DNA of 64,000 nucleotides. Source: Pseudomonas akapageensis (lineage in GTDB: Bacteria; Pseudomonadota; Gammaproteobacteria; Pseudomonadales; Pseudomonadaceae). This document shows positions 16,782-25,181 of the stretch, piece by piece; position 1 is the first letter of the stretch, and each line of letters starts with the position of its first letter. The translations under genes were made by a program, and so were the position numbers. Under the pieces are notes generated by a model. That model worked only from the letters and a program-made list of their open reading frames with translations. It did no database searches and had not been told where the DNA came from. Location: NCBI RefSeq assembly GCF_011355085.1, contig NZ_VXCP01000045.1, positions 1 through 64,000 on the forward strand. The letters run 5' to 3'.

Positions 16782-18422
16782 ATGCAGTGGTTCATGAATC
16801 TGAAGCTGGGGACGAAACTGATCGCGACCTTTCTGGCGGTGGCGCTGGTGGCATTGGCCATAGGGCTTGCCGCTGTGGTCAATATCGACAAGGTCAACCG
16901 CATGATGACCAGCATGTATGCCGACCGGCTGGTGCCCATTCGCGATCTGAACAAGATCGAGATCGAGGTGCTTCAGCACAGCCGGCGCAACTACGTTTCT
17001 TATGCGCTGAACGACCCTGCCCAGATCACCATCCAGCTTGCCGAAAACGAAGCATCGGTGCGTAAGATCGAGGAGCTGTTCAATGCCTATCGGCAGACCT
17101 CGCTGGTCGATGCCGAAAAGCGCCTGATCGAACAGTACGACCAGCAGATGCCGGCCTACCTGGCGTCGGCCAAGGCGGCCGGGGCTCTGATGCAGGCCGG
17201 GCAGATGCCCGAGGCATTGAACAACCTGCGCAATGAAACCAAGCCGCTGTTCGAAGCGTTGCTCAAGACGGTGACGGCCCTGGTCGAGGTCAACAGCACG
17301 ACCGCCGAGCAGGTCAATACCGAGGCCGACCAGATCGTCGCGGGCATCAGTAACTTCATGATCACGCTGATGATCGGCGGCTTTATCCTGGCCCTTGCCC
17401 TGGGCTTGTTCATCACGCGCATGATCGTACGCCAGGTGGGTGGCGAGCCGGCAACGGCGATGGACGCACTGCAGCGCGTGGCGGCTGGTGACTTGACGGT
17501 CGACGTGCAACTGCGCCAGGGCGACACCACCAGCATGCTCTACAGCCTGCAACTGATGGTGGGCCGCCTGCGCGGAATCATGAGTGATGTGCGCATGACC
17601 GCCGACTCGCTGGCCTCGGCCTCCGAGCAGGTTGCCGCTTCTTCCGAAGCACTGAGCCAGAATGCCTCCGAGCAGGCGGCCAACGTCGAGGAGACCAGCG
17701 CCTCGGTCGAGCAGATCGCCGCCACCGTGGCGCAGAACACCGAGAACGCCAAGGTCACCGACAGCATGGCCAGCCAGTCGGCCAAGGATGCGGTCGAAGG
17801 TGGCGAAGCCGTGGGCCAGATGGTCAATGCCATGCGCCAGATCGCCCAGAAGATCAGCATCATCGACGACATCGCCTACCAGACCAACCTGCTGGCGCTC
17901 AACGCTGCCATCGAAGCGGCCCGGGCCGGCGACCATGGCAAGGGCTTCGCCGTGGTGGCTGCCGAAGTGCGCAAGCTGGCCGAGCGCAGCCAGGTGGCCG
18001 CGCAGGAGATCGGCGGCGTGGCGACCGACAGCGTCACCCTGGCCGAACGCGCCGGTACGTTGCTCGATCAGATGGTGCCTTCGATTCGCAAGACCGCCGA
18101 CCTGGTTCAGGAAATCACCTGTGCCTCCCGTGAGCAGAACACCGGCCTTGAGCAAATCAACCTGGCGGTGGGTCAGTTGGCGCAGACCACCCAGGTCAAC
18201 GCTTCGGCCTCCGAAGAGTTGTCGTCGACCTCCGAAGAAATGAGCACCCAGGCCGTGCAGCTGCAGGAGATGATTCAGTTCTTCCGCATTGGCGATGAAG
18301 CCTTGCAATCGCCGGCGCGTGCGATGCCCGCCATGCGCAAGCCGAAGAAAACCCAGGTCATTGCCATGAAACGTCCACCGCACGAGGAGGTTGTTGACGA
18401 AGCGGCCTTCACTCGGTTCTAG
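16782..18422 (+). CDS. Transmembrane methyl-accepting chemotaxis protein
   Basis: The 546-residue protein starts at 16782 after GGAGAAACG. Two membrane spans (about residues 12-32 and 192-214) bracket a periplasmic four-helix-bundle-like ligand domain. A HAMP region (MDALQRVAAGDLTVDV) and the signalling domain with the conserved tip (TNLLALNAAIEAARAGDHGK, GFAVVAAEVRKLAERS) follow. No CheR-tethering NWETF-type pentapeptide is seen at the C-terminus. The ligand is unknown. Confidence 0.93.
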   Translation: MQWFMNLKLGTKLIATFLAVALVALAIGLAAVVNIDKVNRMMTSMYADRLVPIRDLNKIEIEVLQHSRRNYVSYALNDPAQITIQLAENEASVRKIEELFNAYRQTSLVDAEKRLIEQYDQQMPAYLASAKAAGALMQAGQMPEALNNLRNETKPLFEALLKTVTALVEVNSTTAEQVNTEADQIVAGISNFMITLMIGGFILALALGLFITRMIVRQVGGEPATAMDALQRVAAGDLTVDVQLRQGDTTSMLYSLQLMVGRLRGIMSDVRMTADSLASASEQVAASSEALSQNASEQAANVEETSASVEQIAATVAQNTENAKVTDSMASQSAKDAVEGGEAVGQMVNAMRQIAQKISIIDDIAYQTNLLALNAAIEAARAGDHGKGFAVVAAEVRKLAERSQVAAQEIGGVATDSVTLAERAGTLLDQMVPSIRKTADLVQEITCASREQNTGLEQINLAVGQLAQTTQVNASASEELSSTSEEMSTQAVQLQEMIQFFRIGDEALQSPARAMPAMRKPKKTQVIAMKRPPHEEVVDEAAFTRF

Positions 18423-18433
18423 GAGGTCTGCCC

Positions 18434-18964
18434 ATGTCTTCACTCGCCATACACCATCAGGGTCGGGCGCTCGCCATTGCCGAAGCGCCACTGACTCAGC
18501 AGTTCCTGACGTTGACGCTGGGGCAGGAGTTGTATGCCCTGCCGATCGAGCATATCCGCGAGATCATCGAGTTCGGTGGCTTGACGGAAATCCCGATGAT
18601 GCCGGAGTTCCTGCGCGGCGTGATCAACCTGCGCGGTGCGGTGGTGCCGGTGGTCGATCTGTCGGTGCGGTTCGGCCGGCAGCGCACGGCCATAGGCCGA
18701 CGCACCTGCATCGTGATTGTCGAGGTCGAGCAGGAAGGTGCGGCACAGATGCTTGGCATCATCGTCGATGCGGTCAACGAGGTGCTGGCGGTCGATGCCA
18801 ATCAAGTGGAAACCAGGCCCGCCTTTGGCGCCCGTATTCGCGCGGATTTCATCGCCGGCATCCTCAATCAGAACGAACAATTCGTGATCGTGCTCGATAT
18901 CCGCCAGGTACTGTCGGTCGAAGAAATCTGCGAGTTGGTCGGGATGGCCTCGCTCGAAAAATAA
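18434..18964 (+). CDS. cheW: CheW-type adaptor
   Basis: The 176-residue protein has a strong AGGAGG ribosome site. The CheW fold is evident: FLTLTLGQELYALPIEHIRE, then GVINLRGAVVPVVDL, then LGIIVDAVNEVLAVD. It couples the receptors of this cluster to CheA at the membrane. Confidence 0.94.
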   Translation: MSSLAIHHQGRALAIAEAPLTQQFLTLTLGQELYALPIEHIREIIEFGGLTEIPMMPEFLRGVINLRGAVVPVVDLSVRFGRQRTAIGRRTCIVIVEVEQEGAAQMLGIIVDAVNEVLAVDANQVETRPAFGARIRADFIAGILNQNEQFVIVLDIRQVLSVEEICELVGMASLEK

Positions 18965-18973
18965 GGAAGGTTC

Positions 18974-19810
18974 ATGGCACAAGAGAGTGCGGCAACGACG
19001 TTGAACTCGAGCATCAGTGACCAGGAGTTCGGGTTGTTCCAACGGTTGTTCCACGAGCAGATCGGCCTGCAACTGACCCCGGTGAAAAAGCCGCTGTTGT
19101 GCGGGCGGCTGGCCAAGCGCTTGACGGCGCTTGGGCTGGGCAGCTATCGGGACTATTACAATCTGCTGGTTTCGAAAAGCGGGGCCGAAGAAAGAGAAAC
19201 GGCGATCGACTTGATCACCACCCATGAAACCTACTTCTTTCGCGAGCCCAAGCATTTCGAATTGCTGCAGTCGAAGATTATCCCCAGCCTGTATGCCAAT
19301 GACGAACTGCGGGTCTGGAGTGCCGCCAGCTCCACCGGTGAAGAAGCCTATACCCTGGCCATGGTCCTGGACAGTTTTCGCTCGCCCAGGCCCTGGTCGA
19401 TCACCGCCACTGATATCAGCCGCCAGGTATTGATCAATGCGCGGCGCGGGCTGTACCCGATGACCCGTGGCGAACGCATCCCCGAGCACTATCTCAAGCG
19501 TTACTGTCTGCGCGGCAACGGACGCTATGCCGGCTATTTCATGGTGGAGTCGGCATTGCGCGAGCGTGTCGAGTTTCTGCCCGGCAACCTTACGCAACCC
19601 TGCAGTGACCTGGGTCTGTTCGATGTGATTCTGCTGCGCAATGTGCTGATCTACTTCGACCCGCCCACCAAGCTGTTGGTGTTGCGCAATGTATTGGAAC
19701 GACTCAAGCCGGGCGGCTGGCTGATGGTCGGTCATTCGGAGTCCCTGCATGACACCCGCCTGCCCCTGGAGTTGGTAATGCCCTCGGTTTATCGCAAGGC
19801 TGCTGAATGA
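18974..19810 (+). CDS. cheR: Chemoreceptor methyltransferase CheR
   Basis: The 278-residue protein starts after AAGGAAGG. It has an N-terminal all-helical CheR domain, then the SAM-dependent methyltransferase: THETYFFREPKHF, LRVWSAASSTGEEAYTLAMV (SAM loop), DVILLRNVLIYFDP. It methylates glutamates of the cluster receptors using S-adenosylmethionine. Its stop overlaps the cheD start (ATGA). Confidence 0.95.
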   Translation: MAQESAATTLNSSISDQEFGLFQRLFHEQIGLQLTPVKKPLLCGRLAKRLTALGLGSYRDYYNLLVSKSGAEERETAIDLITTHETYFFREPKHFELLQSKIIPSLYANDELRVWSAASSTGEEAYTLAMVLDSFRSPRPWSITATDISRQVLINARRGLYPMTRGERIPEHYLKRYCLRGNGRYAGYFMVESALRERVEFLPGNLTQPCSDLGLFDVILLRNVLIYFDPPTKLLVLRNVLERLKPGGWLMVGHSESLHDTRLPLELVMPSVYRKAAE

Positions 19811-20304
19811 GTCAGAAAGTTTTTATCCGGCCCGGTGGCTGGTTTTTCGGCACCGGCCAGATGCAGGTCGAAACCGTCCTGGGTTCCTGCGTCACCATCA
19901 CGCTCTGGCATCCCGAAGAAAGGCTCGGCGGCCTGTGTCATTTCATGCTGCCGACGCGGTTGCGCGACGCGGAGCAATCGCTCGACGGGCGTTATGGCGA
20001 AGAAGCGGTGCTCTGGCTCAAACAGCAAGCGCGGGCCTATGGGCTGGATATCCGCGATTGCCAGGCAAAGTTGTTCGGCGGGGCGCAGGCCTTGGTCGGG
20101 ACCAATGGTCATCATGGCGTGGGCTTGCGCAATATCCGCTTTGCCGAGGACTACCTGCGCGCTGAAGGGGTGGCGGTGGTCAGTTGCGATCTGGGTGGCC
20201 AGGGGCACCGCTATCTGCGCTTCGACCTTGCCACGGGCGATGTCTGGGTGCGCCATGGTGCGCCGTTGTCGCTGGTTGCCAGATGGCGGGAGAAGGCCGT
20301 ATGA
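19807..20304 (+). CDS. cheD: Chemoreceptor glutamine deamidase CheD
   Basis: The 165-residue protein overlaps cheR and cheB by ATGA at both ends. The conserved catalytic Cys is in VLGSCVTITLW and the His in LCHFMLP; a further motif is KLFGGAQAL. CheD deamidates receptor glutamines and in some systems is titrated by a phosphorylated partner. Confidence 0.93.
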   Translation: MSQKVFIRPGGWFFGTGQMQVETVLGSCVTITLWHPEERLGGLCHFMLPTRLRDAEQSLDGRYGEEAVLWLKQQARAYGLDIRDCQAKLFGGAQALVGTNGHHGVGLRNIRFAEDYLRAEGVAVVSCDLGGQGHRYLRFDLATGDVWVRHGAPLSLVARWREKAV

Positions 20305-21368
20305 GCATCAAGGTAATGATCGTCGACGACTCGGCGGTGATGCGCCAGGTCATGCAGGAGCTGTTGAGCGGGTACAAGGATATCGACGTCATCGGCACGG
20401 CGATGGACCCTTTGCTGGCGCTGCAAAAGATGGACCGCAACTGGCCGGACGTGATCGTGCTGGATGTGGAGATGCCGCGCATGGATGGCATTACCTTCCT
20501 GCGCCAGATCATGGCCAGCCGGCCGACCCCGGTGGTGATTTGTTCGACGCTGACCGAAAAGGGCGCCGATATCACCCTCCAGGCCCTGGCAGCCGGTGCG
20601 GTCGAGGTCATTGCCAAGCCCACCGCCGGCCTGCGGGATTTCCTCCAGCAAAGCGCCCATGAACTGGTCAGCGCCATTCGCACGGCCGCCCAGTCGCGAC
20701 CACGCCAGGGCCGGCAACCAGCCGGCGGTGAGCCGCAGCAACCGGGCAAACTCACCGCCGATGCCTTGCTCAAGGCGCCCAGCAGTCTGCACAACCAGCG
20801 CACGACGGAAAAGATCGTCGTGCTGGGAACCTCCACCGGCGGCACCCAGGCGTTGGAGACGGTGCTGCGCGAACTGGGCATCACCTGCCCGGGCATTGCC
20901 ATCGTCCAGCACATGCCGGAGCGTTTCACCCGCAGTTTCGCCGAGCGGCTGAACACCCTCTGCACCATCGAAGTGCGCGAGGCTCGTGACGGCGACCGCA
21001 TCCTGCCGGGGCTGGCGCTTATCGCGCCGGGCGGCCGGCACATGTTGATCAAGCGCAGCGGTGCGCAGTATTACGTCGAGGTCAAGGATGGGCCGTTGGT
21101 CAGTCGTCACCGACCTTCGGTGGATGTGCTGTTTCGTTCGGCCGCGATCCAGGCCGGGAGCAATGCCCTGGGCATGATCATGACCGGCATGGGCGATGAC
21201 GGTGCCCGCGGCCTCAAGGAAATGTTCGATGCGAAGGCCCGCACCTATGCGCAGGATGAGGAAAGTTGTGTGGTGTTCGGTATGCCTAAAGAAGCCATCA
21301 AGCTGGGAGGTGCCGAGCAGATCATTGCGCTCGATGCCATTCCTGCCGTGCTCATGAGTTGGCGTTGA
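20301..21368 (+). CDS. cheB: Chemoreceptor methylesterase/deamidase CheB
   Basis: The 355-residue protein uses the ATG at 20301, which overlaps the cheD stop; the open frame upstream of it is a shadow. The receiver has a phospho-acceptor Asp in VIVLDVEMPRMDG, then a linker. The methylesterase domain has the catalytic Ser in LGTSTGGTQALE, His in VQHMPERF and Asp in MGDDGARGL. It removes receptor methyl groups when phosphorylated by CheA. Confidence 0.95.
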   Translation: MSIKVMIVDDSAVMRQVMQELLSGYKDIDVIGTAMDPLLALQKMDRNWPDVIVLDVEMPRMDGITFLRQIMASRPTPVVICSTLTEKGADITLQALAAGAVEVIAKPTAGLRDFLQQSAHELVSAIRTAAQSRPRQGRQPAGGEPQQPGKLTADALLKAPSSLHNQRTTEKIVVLGTSTGGTQALETVLRELGITCPGIAIVQHMPERFTRSFAERLNTLCTIEVREARDGDRILPGLALIAPGGRHMLIKRSGAQYYVEVKDGPLVSRHRPSVDVLFRSAAIQAGSNALGMIMTGMGDDGARGLKEMFDAKARTYAQDEESCVVFGMPKEAIKLGGAEQIIALDAIPAVLMSWR

Positions 21369-21384
21369 GAATGAGGGTTCAGGT

Positions 21385-22647
21385 ATGCAATTGAGCAAAA
21401 TTCCGAAGCGCATTCTGGTCGTCGACGACAGCCGGGTTCAGCGCGAATTCGCCGTTGATCTTTGTTCGCGCCTCGGCGCCAGTGAAATCCATCAGGCCGA
21501 GGATGGCGATCAGGCCATTGCGTTGTTGCGTCAGGCCCCGCAAATCGAAGTGGTGATTCTCGACCTGGAAATGCCGGGCATGGACGGCGTGCAGGTGTTG
21601 CATGAAATGGTTCGGCTGGGCATGGACCCGGCCGTGGTGGTGGTCAGTGCCAGGGAAAGCGTGCTGCTCAATGTCGTGGAGAGCATGGGCAAGAGCCTGG
21701 GGGTCAAGTTGCTGGGCGTGCTGCAGAAGCCGGTGTCGCTGGAGCAACTGGCCGGCAGCCTCGGGCGCTTTGCCGCCGTGCAGCAGCGCGAGGCGTTCCA
21801 GGCCATGGCCGAGCAGGTGCCCGATTTGACCGAGCATGACGTTGCCACTGCATTGCGCGAGCGCCAGTTCGTTGCCTATTTCCAACCCAAGGTGGACCTG
21901 CGCGATGGCCACCTGTGTGGTGTCGAAGCGCTGATTCGCTGGCAACACCCGGAGCATGGCCTGCTGCTGCCCGGGCACTTCATCGAACTGATCGAGCGCA
22001 GCGATGCCATGTCGGCCATCAGCCTGCTGATGCTGGACATTTCGTTGCAACACTGCCGGCGCTGGCATGCCGCGGGTCTGATGGTCAGCGTCTCGATCAA
22101 CCTCTCGGCACGCTCGCTGTCGGATTCGAAACTGGCCGATGCCATTATCGAGCGCGTCATGGCCAGCGGGATTGCGCCGCGCTACGTGATGCTGGAAATC
22201 ACCGAGAGCGCGATCATGACGGACCTGGGCATGACGCTGGGTACCCTGGCCCGTTTGCGCCTCAAGGGCTTCGGCCTGTCGGTGGATGACTATGGCACCG
22301 GCTTCTCCTGCATGTTGCAGCTGTCGCGCATTCCCTGCTCGGAATTGAAGGTCGACCGTGCCTTCGTCAATGGGGCGAGCGAAAACCTGCACCTGCGGAT
22401 CCTGCTGGAAAGCGCCCTGGACATTGCGCACAAGTTGAAGCTCAAGGTTGTCGCCGAGGGCGTGGAAACGCTCAAGGATTGGGGGCTGCTGCGTGAGCTG
22501 GGCTGCGACGAGGCCCAGGGCTATTTCGTTGCCAAACCCATGCCGGGGGATGTGGTGCTGCTGTGGTGGAGTACCAACAAGGAGCGTCTGCAGAAACTGG
22601 TGAAGCCGGAGGGGTTCTTGCGGCGGGTGTTGGGGATGGATGGCTGA
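21385..22647 (+). CDS. Response regulator with EAL cyclic-di-GMP phosphodiesterase domain
   Basis: The 420-residue protein has an N-terminal receiver (D14-D15, phospho-acceptor D60 in VILDLEMPGMDG) and a C-terminal EAL domain. The catalytic set looks intact: VEALIRW, INLSAR, EITESA, DDYGTGFS, EGVET. It should hydrolyse cyclic-di-GMP under control of phosphorylation. It follows cheB by 16 bases and closes the chemosensory operon, so signals from CheA may be passed to cyclic-di-GMP levels. Confidence 0.92.
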   Translation: MQLSKIPKRILVVDDSRVQREFAVDLCSRLGASEIHQAEDGDQAIALLRQAPQIEVVILDLEMPGMDGVQVLHEMVRLGMDPAVVVVSARESVLLNVVESMGKSLGVKLLGVLQKPVSLEQLAGSLGRFAAVQQREAFQAMAEQVPDLTEHDVATALRERQFVAYFQPKVDLRDGHLCGVEALIRWQHPEHGLLLPGHFIELIERSDAMSAISLLMLDISLQHCRRWHAAGLMVSVSINLSARSLSDSKLADAIIERVMASGIAPRYVMLEITESAIMTDLGMTLGTLARLRLKGFGLSVDDYGTGFSCMLQLSRIPCSELKVDRAFVNGASENLHLRILLESALDIAHKLKLKVVAEGVETLKDWGLLRELGCDEAQGYFVAKPMPGDVVLLWWSTNKERLQKLVKPEGFLRRVLGMDG

Positions 22648-22667
22648 AAATTTGCTGTATTAGTGCT

Positions 22668-22745
22668 GGCCCTATCGCTGGCAAGCCAGCTCCCACAGAA
22701 ATCTACAGTGAACTCTGTGGGAGCTGGCTTGCCAGCGATGAGGCC
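22668..22745. repeat. REP element, TGGCAAGCCAGC family
   Basis: An imperfect palindrome of about 78 bases with arms GCTGGCAAGCCAGCTCCCAC and its complement. Near-identical copies lie at 23124-23204 and 52838-52923. It sits downstream of the receiver-EAL gene and may protect the mRNA 3' end. Confidence 0.88.
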
Positions 22746-22757
22746 GGAACTGCTCAC

Positions 22758-23042
22758 TCAAACAAACGGCTGCCCACCAAACCCTCGTGGTAACCGCTGA
22801 GGCCCGGGAATTTCGGTGAGCCTCTGTTGCCAGGCTGCACGCCAGTCACTGGCCACATGCCCGGCCTTGGCCCTGCGTGCCGCCCGTCGGGCAGCATTGC
22901 GCGCCTCTTTGCGGGCTTCCTTGAAGGCATCGGTATTGCGGCAACTACGGCATTTCACCCGCGCAAGTTCGGCGGTGGAAACGAGGTTCTTGCCATGGTG
23001 GCCGCAGGCAAGATGCCCGGCGACCCGGAAGTGCGTGACCAT
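22758..23042 (-). CDS. 94-residue putative zinc-ribbon protein
   Basis: The ATG at 23042 has a very good AAGGAG ribosome site 8 nt upstream, which decides the start; the longer open frame runs into a REP. The N-terminal part holds CGHHGKN and CRSC, about 22 residues apart, which fits a Cys/His zinc-binding knuckle. A highly basic helical stretch (EARKEARNAARRAARRAK) follows. It may bind nucleic acid. It lies alone between two REP elements. No family was recognised. Confidence 0.65.
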   Translation of the reverse strand: MVTHFRVAGHLACGHHGKNLVSTAELARVKCRSCRNTDAFKEARKEARNAARRAARRAKAGHVASDWRAAWQQRLTEIPGPQRLPRGFGGQPFV

Positions 23043-23123
23043 CGGTGGATCTCCTTCGTAGTGAATGAGATGCCTTATTAAGCTTAGCAGGTGGTCAAAT
23101 ATTGCTACTTTGTTGCCTGTTCG

Positions 23124-23204
23124 GGCCTCATCGCTGGCAAGCCAGCTCCCACAGATACATACAGCGGCGGACCCTGTGGGAGCTGGCTTGCCAGCGATGA
23201 AGCC
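23124..23204. repeat. REP element, TGGCAAGCCAGC family
   Basis: The same palindromic family as at 22668 and 52838, about 81 bases. It lies just downstream of the OprD porin stop and upstream of the small zinc-ribbon gene. Confidence 0.88.
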
Positions 23205-23212
23205 GGCCCTGC

Positions 23213-24514
23213 CTACCAAAACTTGTATGTATACCCAATAATCACTCGATTCTCGTCAATGTCAGTCGTATCACTCCCACGATAAGTGACATTGCGCCAC
23301 CGCAAGCTCAGGTTCTTCAACGGCCCGCTCTGGATCACATATCCCAGGTCCGTGTCACGCTCCCACTCCCTGGCAGCGGCTGCGCCGACATGGAAGTCAT
23401 CACCGCGCATGTACCGCGTCATCAACGTCAGCCCGGGAATGCCGGCAGCGGCAAAGTCGTAGTCATAGCGCAACTGCCAGGAGTCTTCCTCGGCGCGCAC
23501 GAAGTGGTGGTATGTGCCATTGTTCAAGGCCCAGGGGTCGGCGACCAGCAAGAAGGGCAGGCCGGTCCTGCCGTCCTGGTTCTGGTAGGCGATACCCAGC
23601 GAATGGCCCTGGGTACTCAACGTGAACATGCCGCCCAGGAAGCGGTTGTCGACGTCGGTCTGGCCTTCGGCATCGCTGCCGAAGTAGCGGATGTCGGCCT
23701 TGAAATTGAGGCTGCCGGTCAGTGGCAACTTGTACAGCAGGCTGACGGAATTCTGGCTGTAGTTGTCCTTCAGTTCGGCGCGGTAAAGCGTGGTACTGAA
23801 CGTCGGCGTGAAGGCATAAGTTGCACCGGCATAGTTGAAACGGTCGGTCGGGACGCCACCGCTGGAACCGTCGGAAAACATGCGCAGATCCTCGTAGTCG
23901 GACGAGTCGCGCTGGTGGGCCTGGCGAAACTGACCGGCAGTGAGGTTCAGGTTCTGGATGTCGTTGGAGACAACCTGTGCGCCTTGGTAGGTTTGCGGCA
24001 GCAGGCGGGTGTCGTTGCGGAACAGAACCGGCATCACCGGTTCATGGTCGCCGACAGTCACCAGGGTCCTGGCGATTTTCATCTTGGCGGTCGGGCCGAG
24101 GAAGCTGAATTCATCCACCGGCTCGCCGGTCAGGCGATTGCGCTGCAGGGCGCCGGTGCCGCTGCTGCCGCCACCGGAGTCGAGCTTGATCCCGACCAGC
24201 CCAAGCACGTCCAGGCCGAAGCCGACCGTGCCGTCGGTGAAGCCTGAGGAACCCCGCAGGATAAACCCTTGTGCCCAGTCTTCGGCCTTGCTCTGGGTCT
24301 GGCCGTCATGGCGCGGGCCATCGAACAGGCCGTCATCGCGGTAGTCGCGGTTCATGTAGAAATTGCGGGCTTCCAGGCTCAAGTGGCTGTCTGCAAGCAG
24401 ATCCGCGTGGGCCTGTGCAGCGAACACCAAAGGGGCCACATAGAGGGCTTGGAGGGAAAACCGGGCACGAGTCGGCCCGGCCAATCGACCCATGACGGGA
24501 TTGGCTGTACACAT
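23213..24514 (-). CDS. OprD-family outer-membrane porin
   Basis: The 433-residue protein starts at 24514 with AGGA upstream. The signal region (SLQALYVAPLVFAAQAHA) is followed by the typical OprD mature start (DSHLSLEARNFYMNRDYRDD) and later strands such as GNLTAGQFRQAH-like and LRYDYDFAA. It ends YTYKFW, with a terminal aromatic. OprD porins take up small carboxylates, aromatic acids and basic amino acids. The location beside the MarR gene and cyclohexanecarboxylate genes suggests uptake of that acid (inference). Confidence 0.9.
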   Translation of the reverse strand: MCTANPVMGRLAGPTRARFSLQALYVAPLVFAAQAHADLLADSHLSLEARNFYMNRDYRDDGLFDGPRHDGQTQSKAEDWAQGFILRGSSGFTDGTVGFGLDVLGLVGIKLDSGGGSSGTGALQRNRLTGEPVDEFSFLGPTAKMKIARTLVTVGDHEPVMPVLFRNDTRLLPQTYQGAQVVSNDIQNLNLTAGQFRQAHQRDSSDYEDLRMFSDGSSGGVPTDRFNYAGATYAFTPTFSTTLYRAELKDNYSQNSVSLLYKLPLTGSLNFKADIRYFGSDAEGQTDVDNRFLGGMFTLSTQGHSLGIAYQNQDGRTGLPFLLVADPWALNNGTYHHFVRAEEDSWQLRYDYDFAAAGIPGLTLMTRYMRGDDFHVGAAAAREWERDTDLGYVIQSGPLKNLSLRWRNVTYRGSDTTDIDENRVIIGYTYKFW

Positions 24515-24627
24515 GATGAGTTGTTCCTGCCTGCTGTTAGTTGTTGTTATTCAACCGGCCCCGTGAGGGGCATGTTTCGGGTTTTATCAACAGAGACACT
24601 TCGGCGAGGGCAGGAAGGGAAGAAAGC

Positions 24628-25107
24628 CTACTGCGCCTCGTCGTCTTGCGGCTCGTTGCCGAGCGATATTGCTGCCATGTCGCCTTGAAGCTTGTTGAGA
24701 AAGTGCAGCAGGCTGATGCTGTCGTCGAAACTGAAGCTCTTCAGGCCCTGCTGGTAAAACGTCTGGATTCGCTCCTGCAACGACGCCCAGAACGCCTTGC
24801 CGGTGTCGGTCAACTGCACCAGGCGGGCACGGCCGTCATCCGGGTGCGGCACGCGCAGCACGTGGTTGTCGCGTTCCATGCGCTTGAGCACGCCGTCCAG
24901 GCTCTGGCGGCTGACGACCAGGTACTCGGTCAGTTCAAAGAACGAAATGCCGCCTTCATGGCCTTCCCGCGAGAGGGCGCCGAGCACGGCCCATTGCACT
25001 GTGCTGATGCCCATCTCGTTCTGGACTTGCCTTTGCAGGACGTTGCCGGTCTGGAACAGCCGGAAAAACAGCCTGTTGGGTACGGATCTGTTGTCACTGG
25101 TCGTCAT
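24628..25107 (-). CDS. MarR-family regulator, BadR-like
   Basis: The protein has 159 residues from the ATG at 25107 (AAGGAATCC upstream); the longer frame is not needed. The MarR winged helix is evident: ISTVQWAVLGALSREGH, FELTEYLVVSRQSLDGVLKR, LRVPHPDDGRARLVQLTDTG. In Rhodopseudomonas palustris a MarR protein, BadR, controls cyclohexanecarboxylate genes. This gene lies in the equivalent context, 74 bases after the acyl-CoA dehydrogenase. It probably binds a CoA thioester or the free acid. Confidence 0.85.
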   Translation of the reverse strand: MTTSDNRSVPNRLFFRLFQTGNVLQRQVQNEMGISTVQWAVLGALSREGHEGGISFFELTEYLVVSRQSLDGVLKRMERDNHVLRVPHPDDGRARLVQLTDTGKAFWASLQERIQTFYQQGLKSFSFDDSISLLHFLNKLQGDMAAISLGNEPQDDEAQ

Positions 25108-25181
25108 TGCTGGATTCCTTGTCGGCTCCGATAGGTCATGTGCGGCGTATGGGCGCCCGGCCTGGCGGAGCAGACAGGGCA

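Noticed and set aside
22668..23204. Two near-identical palindromes flanking the 94-residue gene as possible insertion-sequence ends
   Set aside because: They are REP elements found elsewhere in the window. There is no transposase between them and no target-site duplication was seen.
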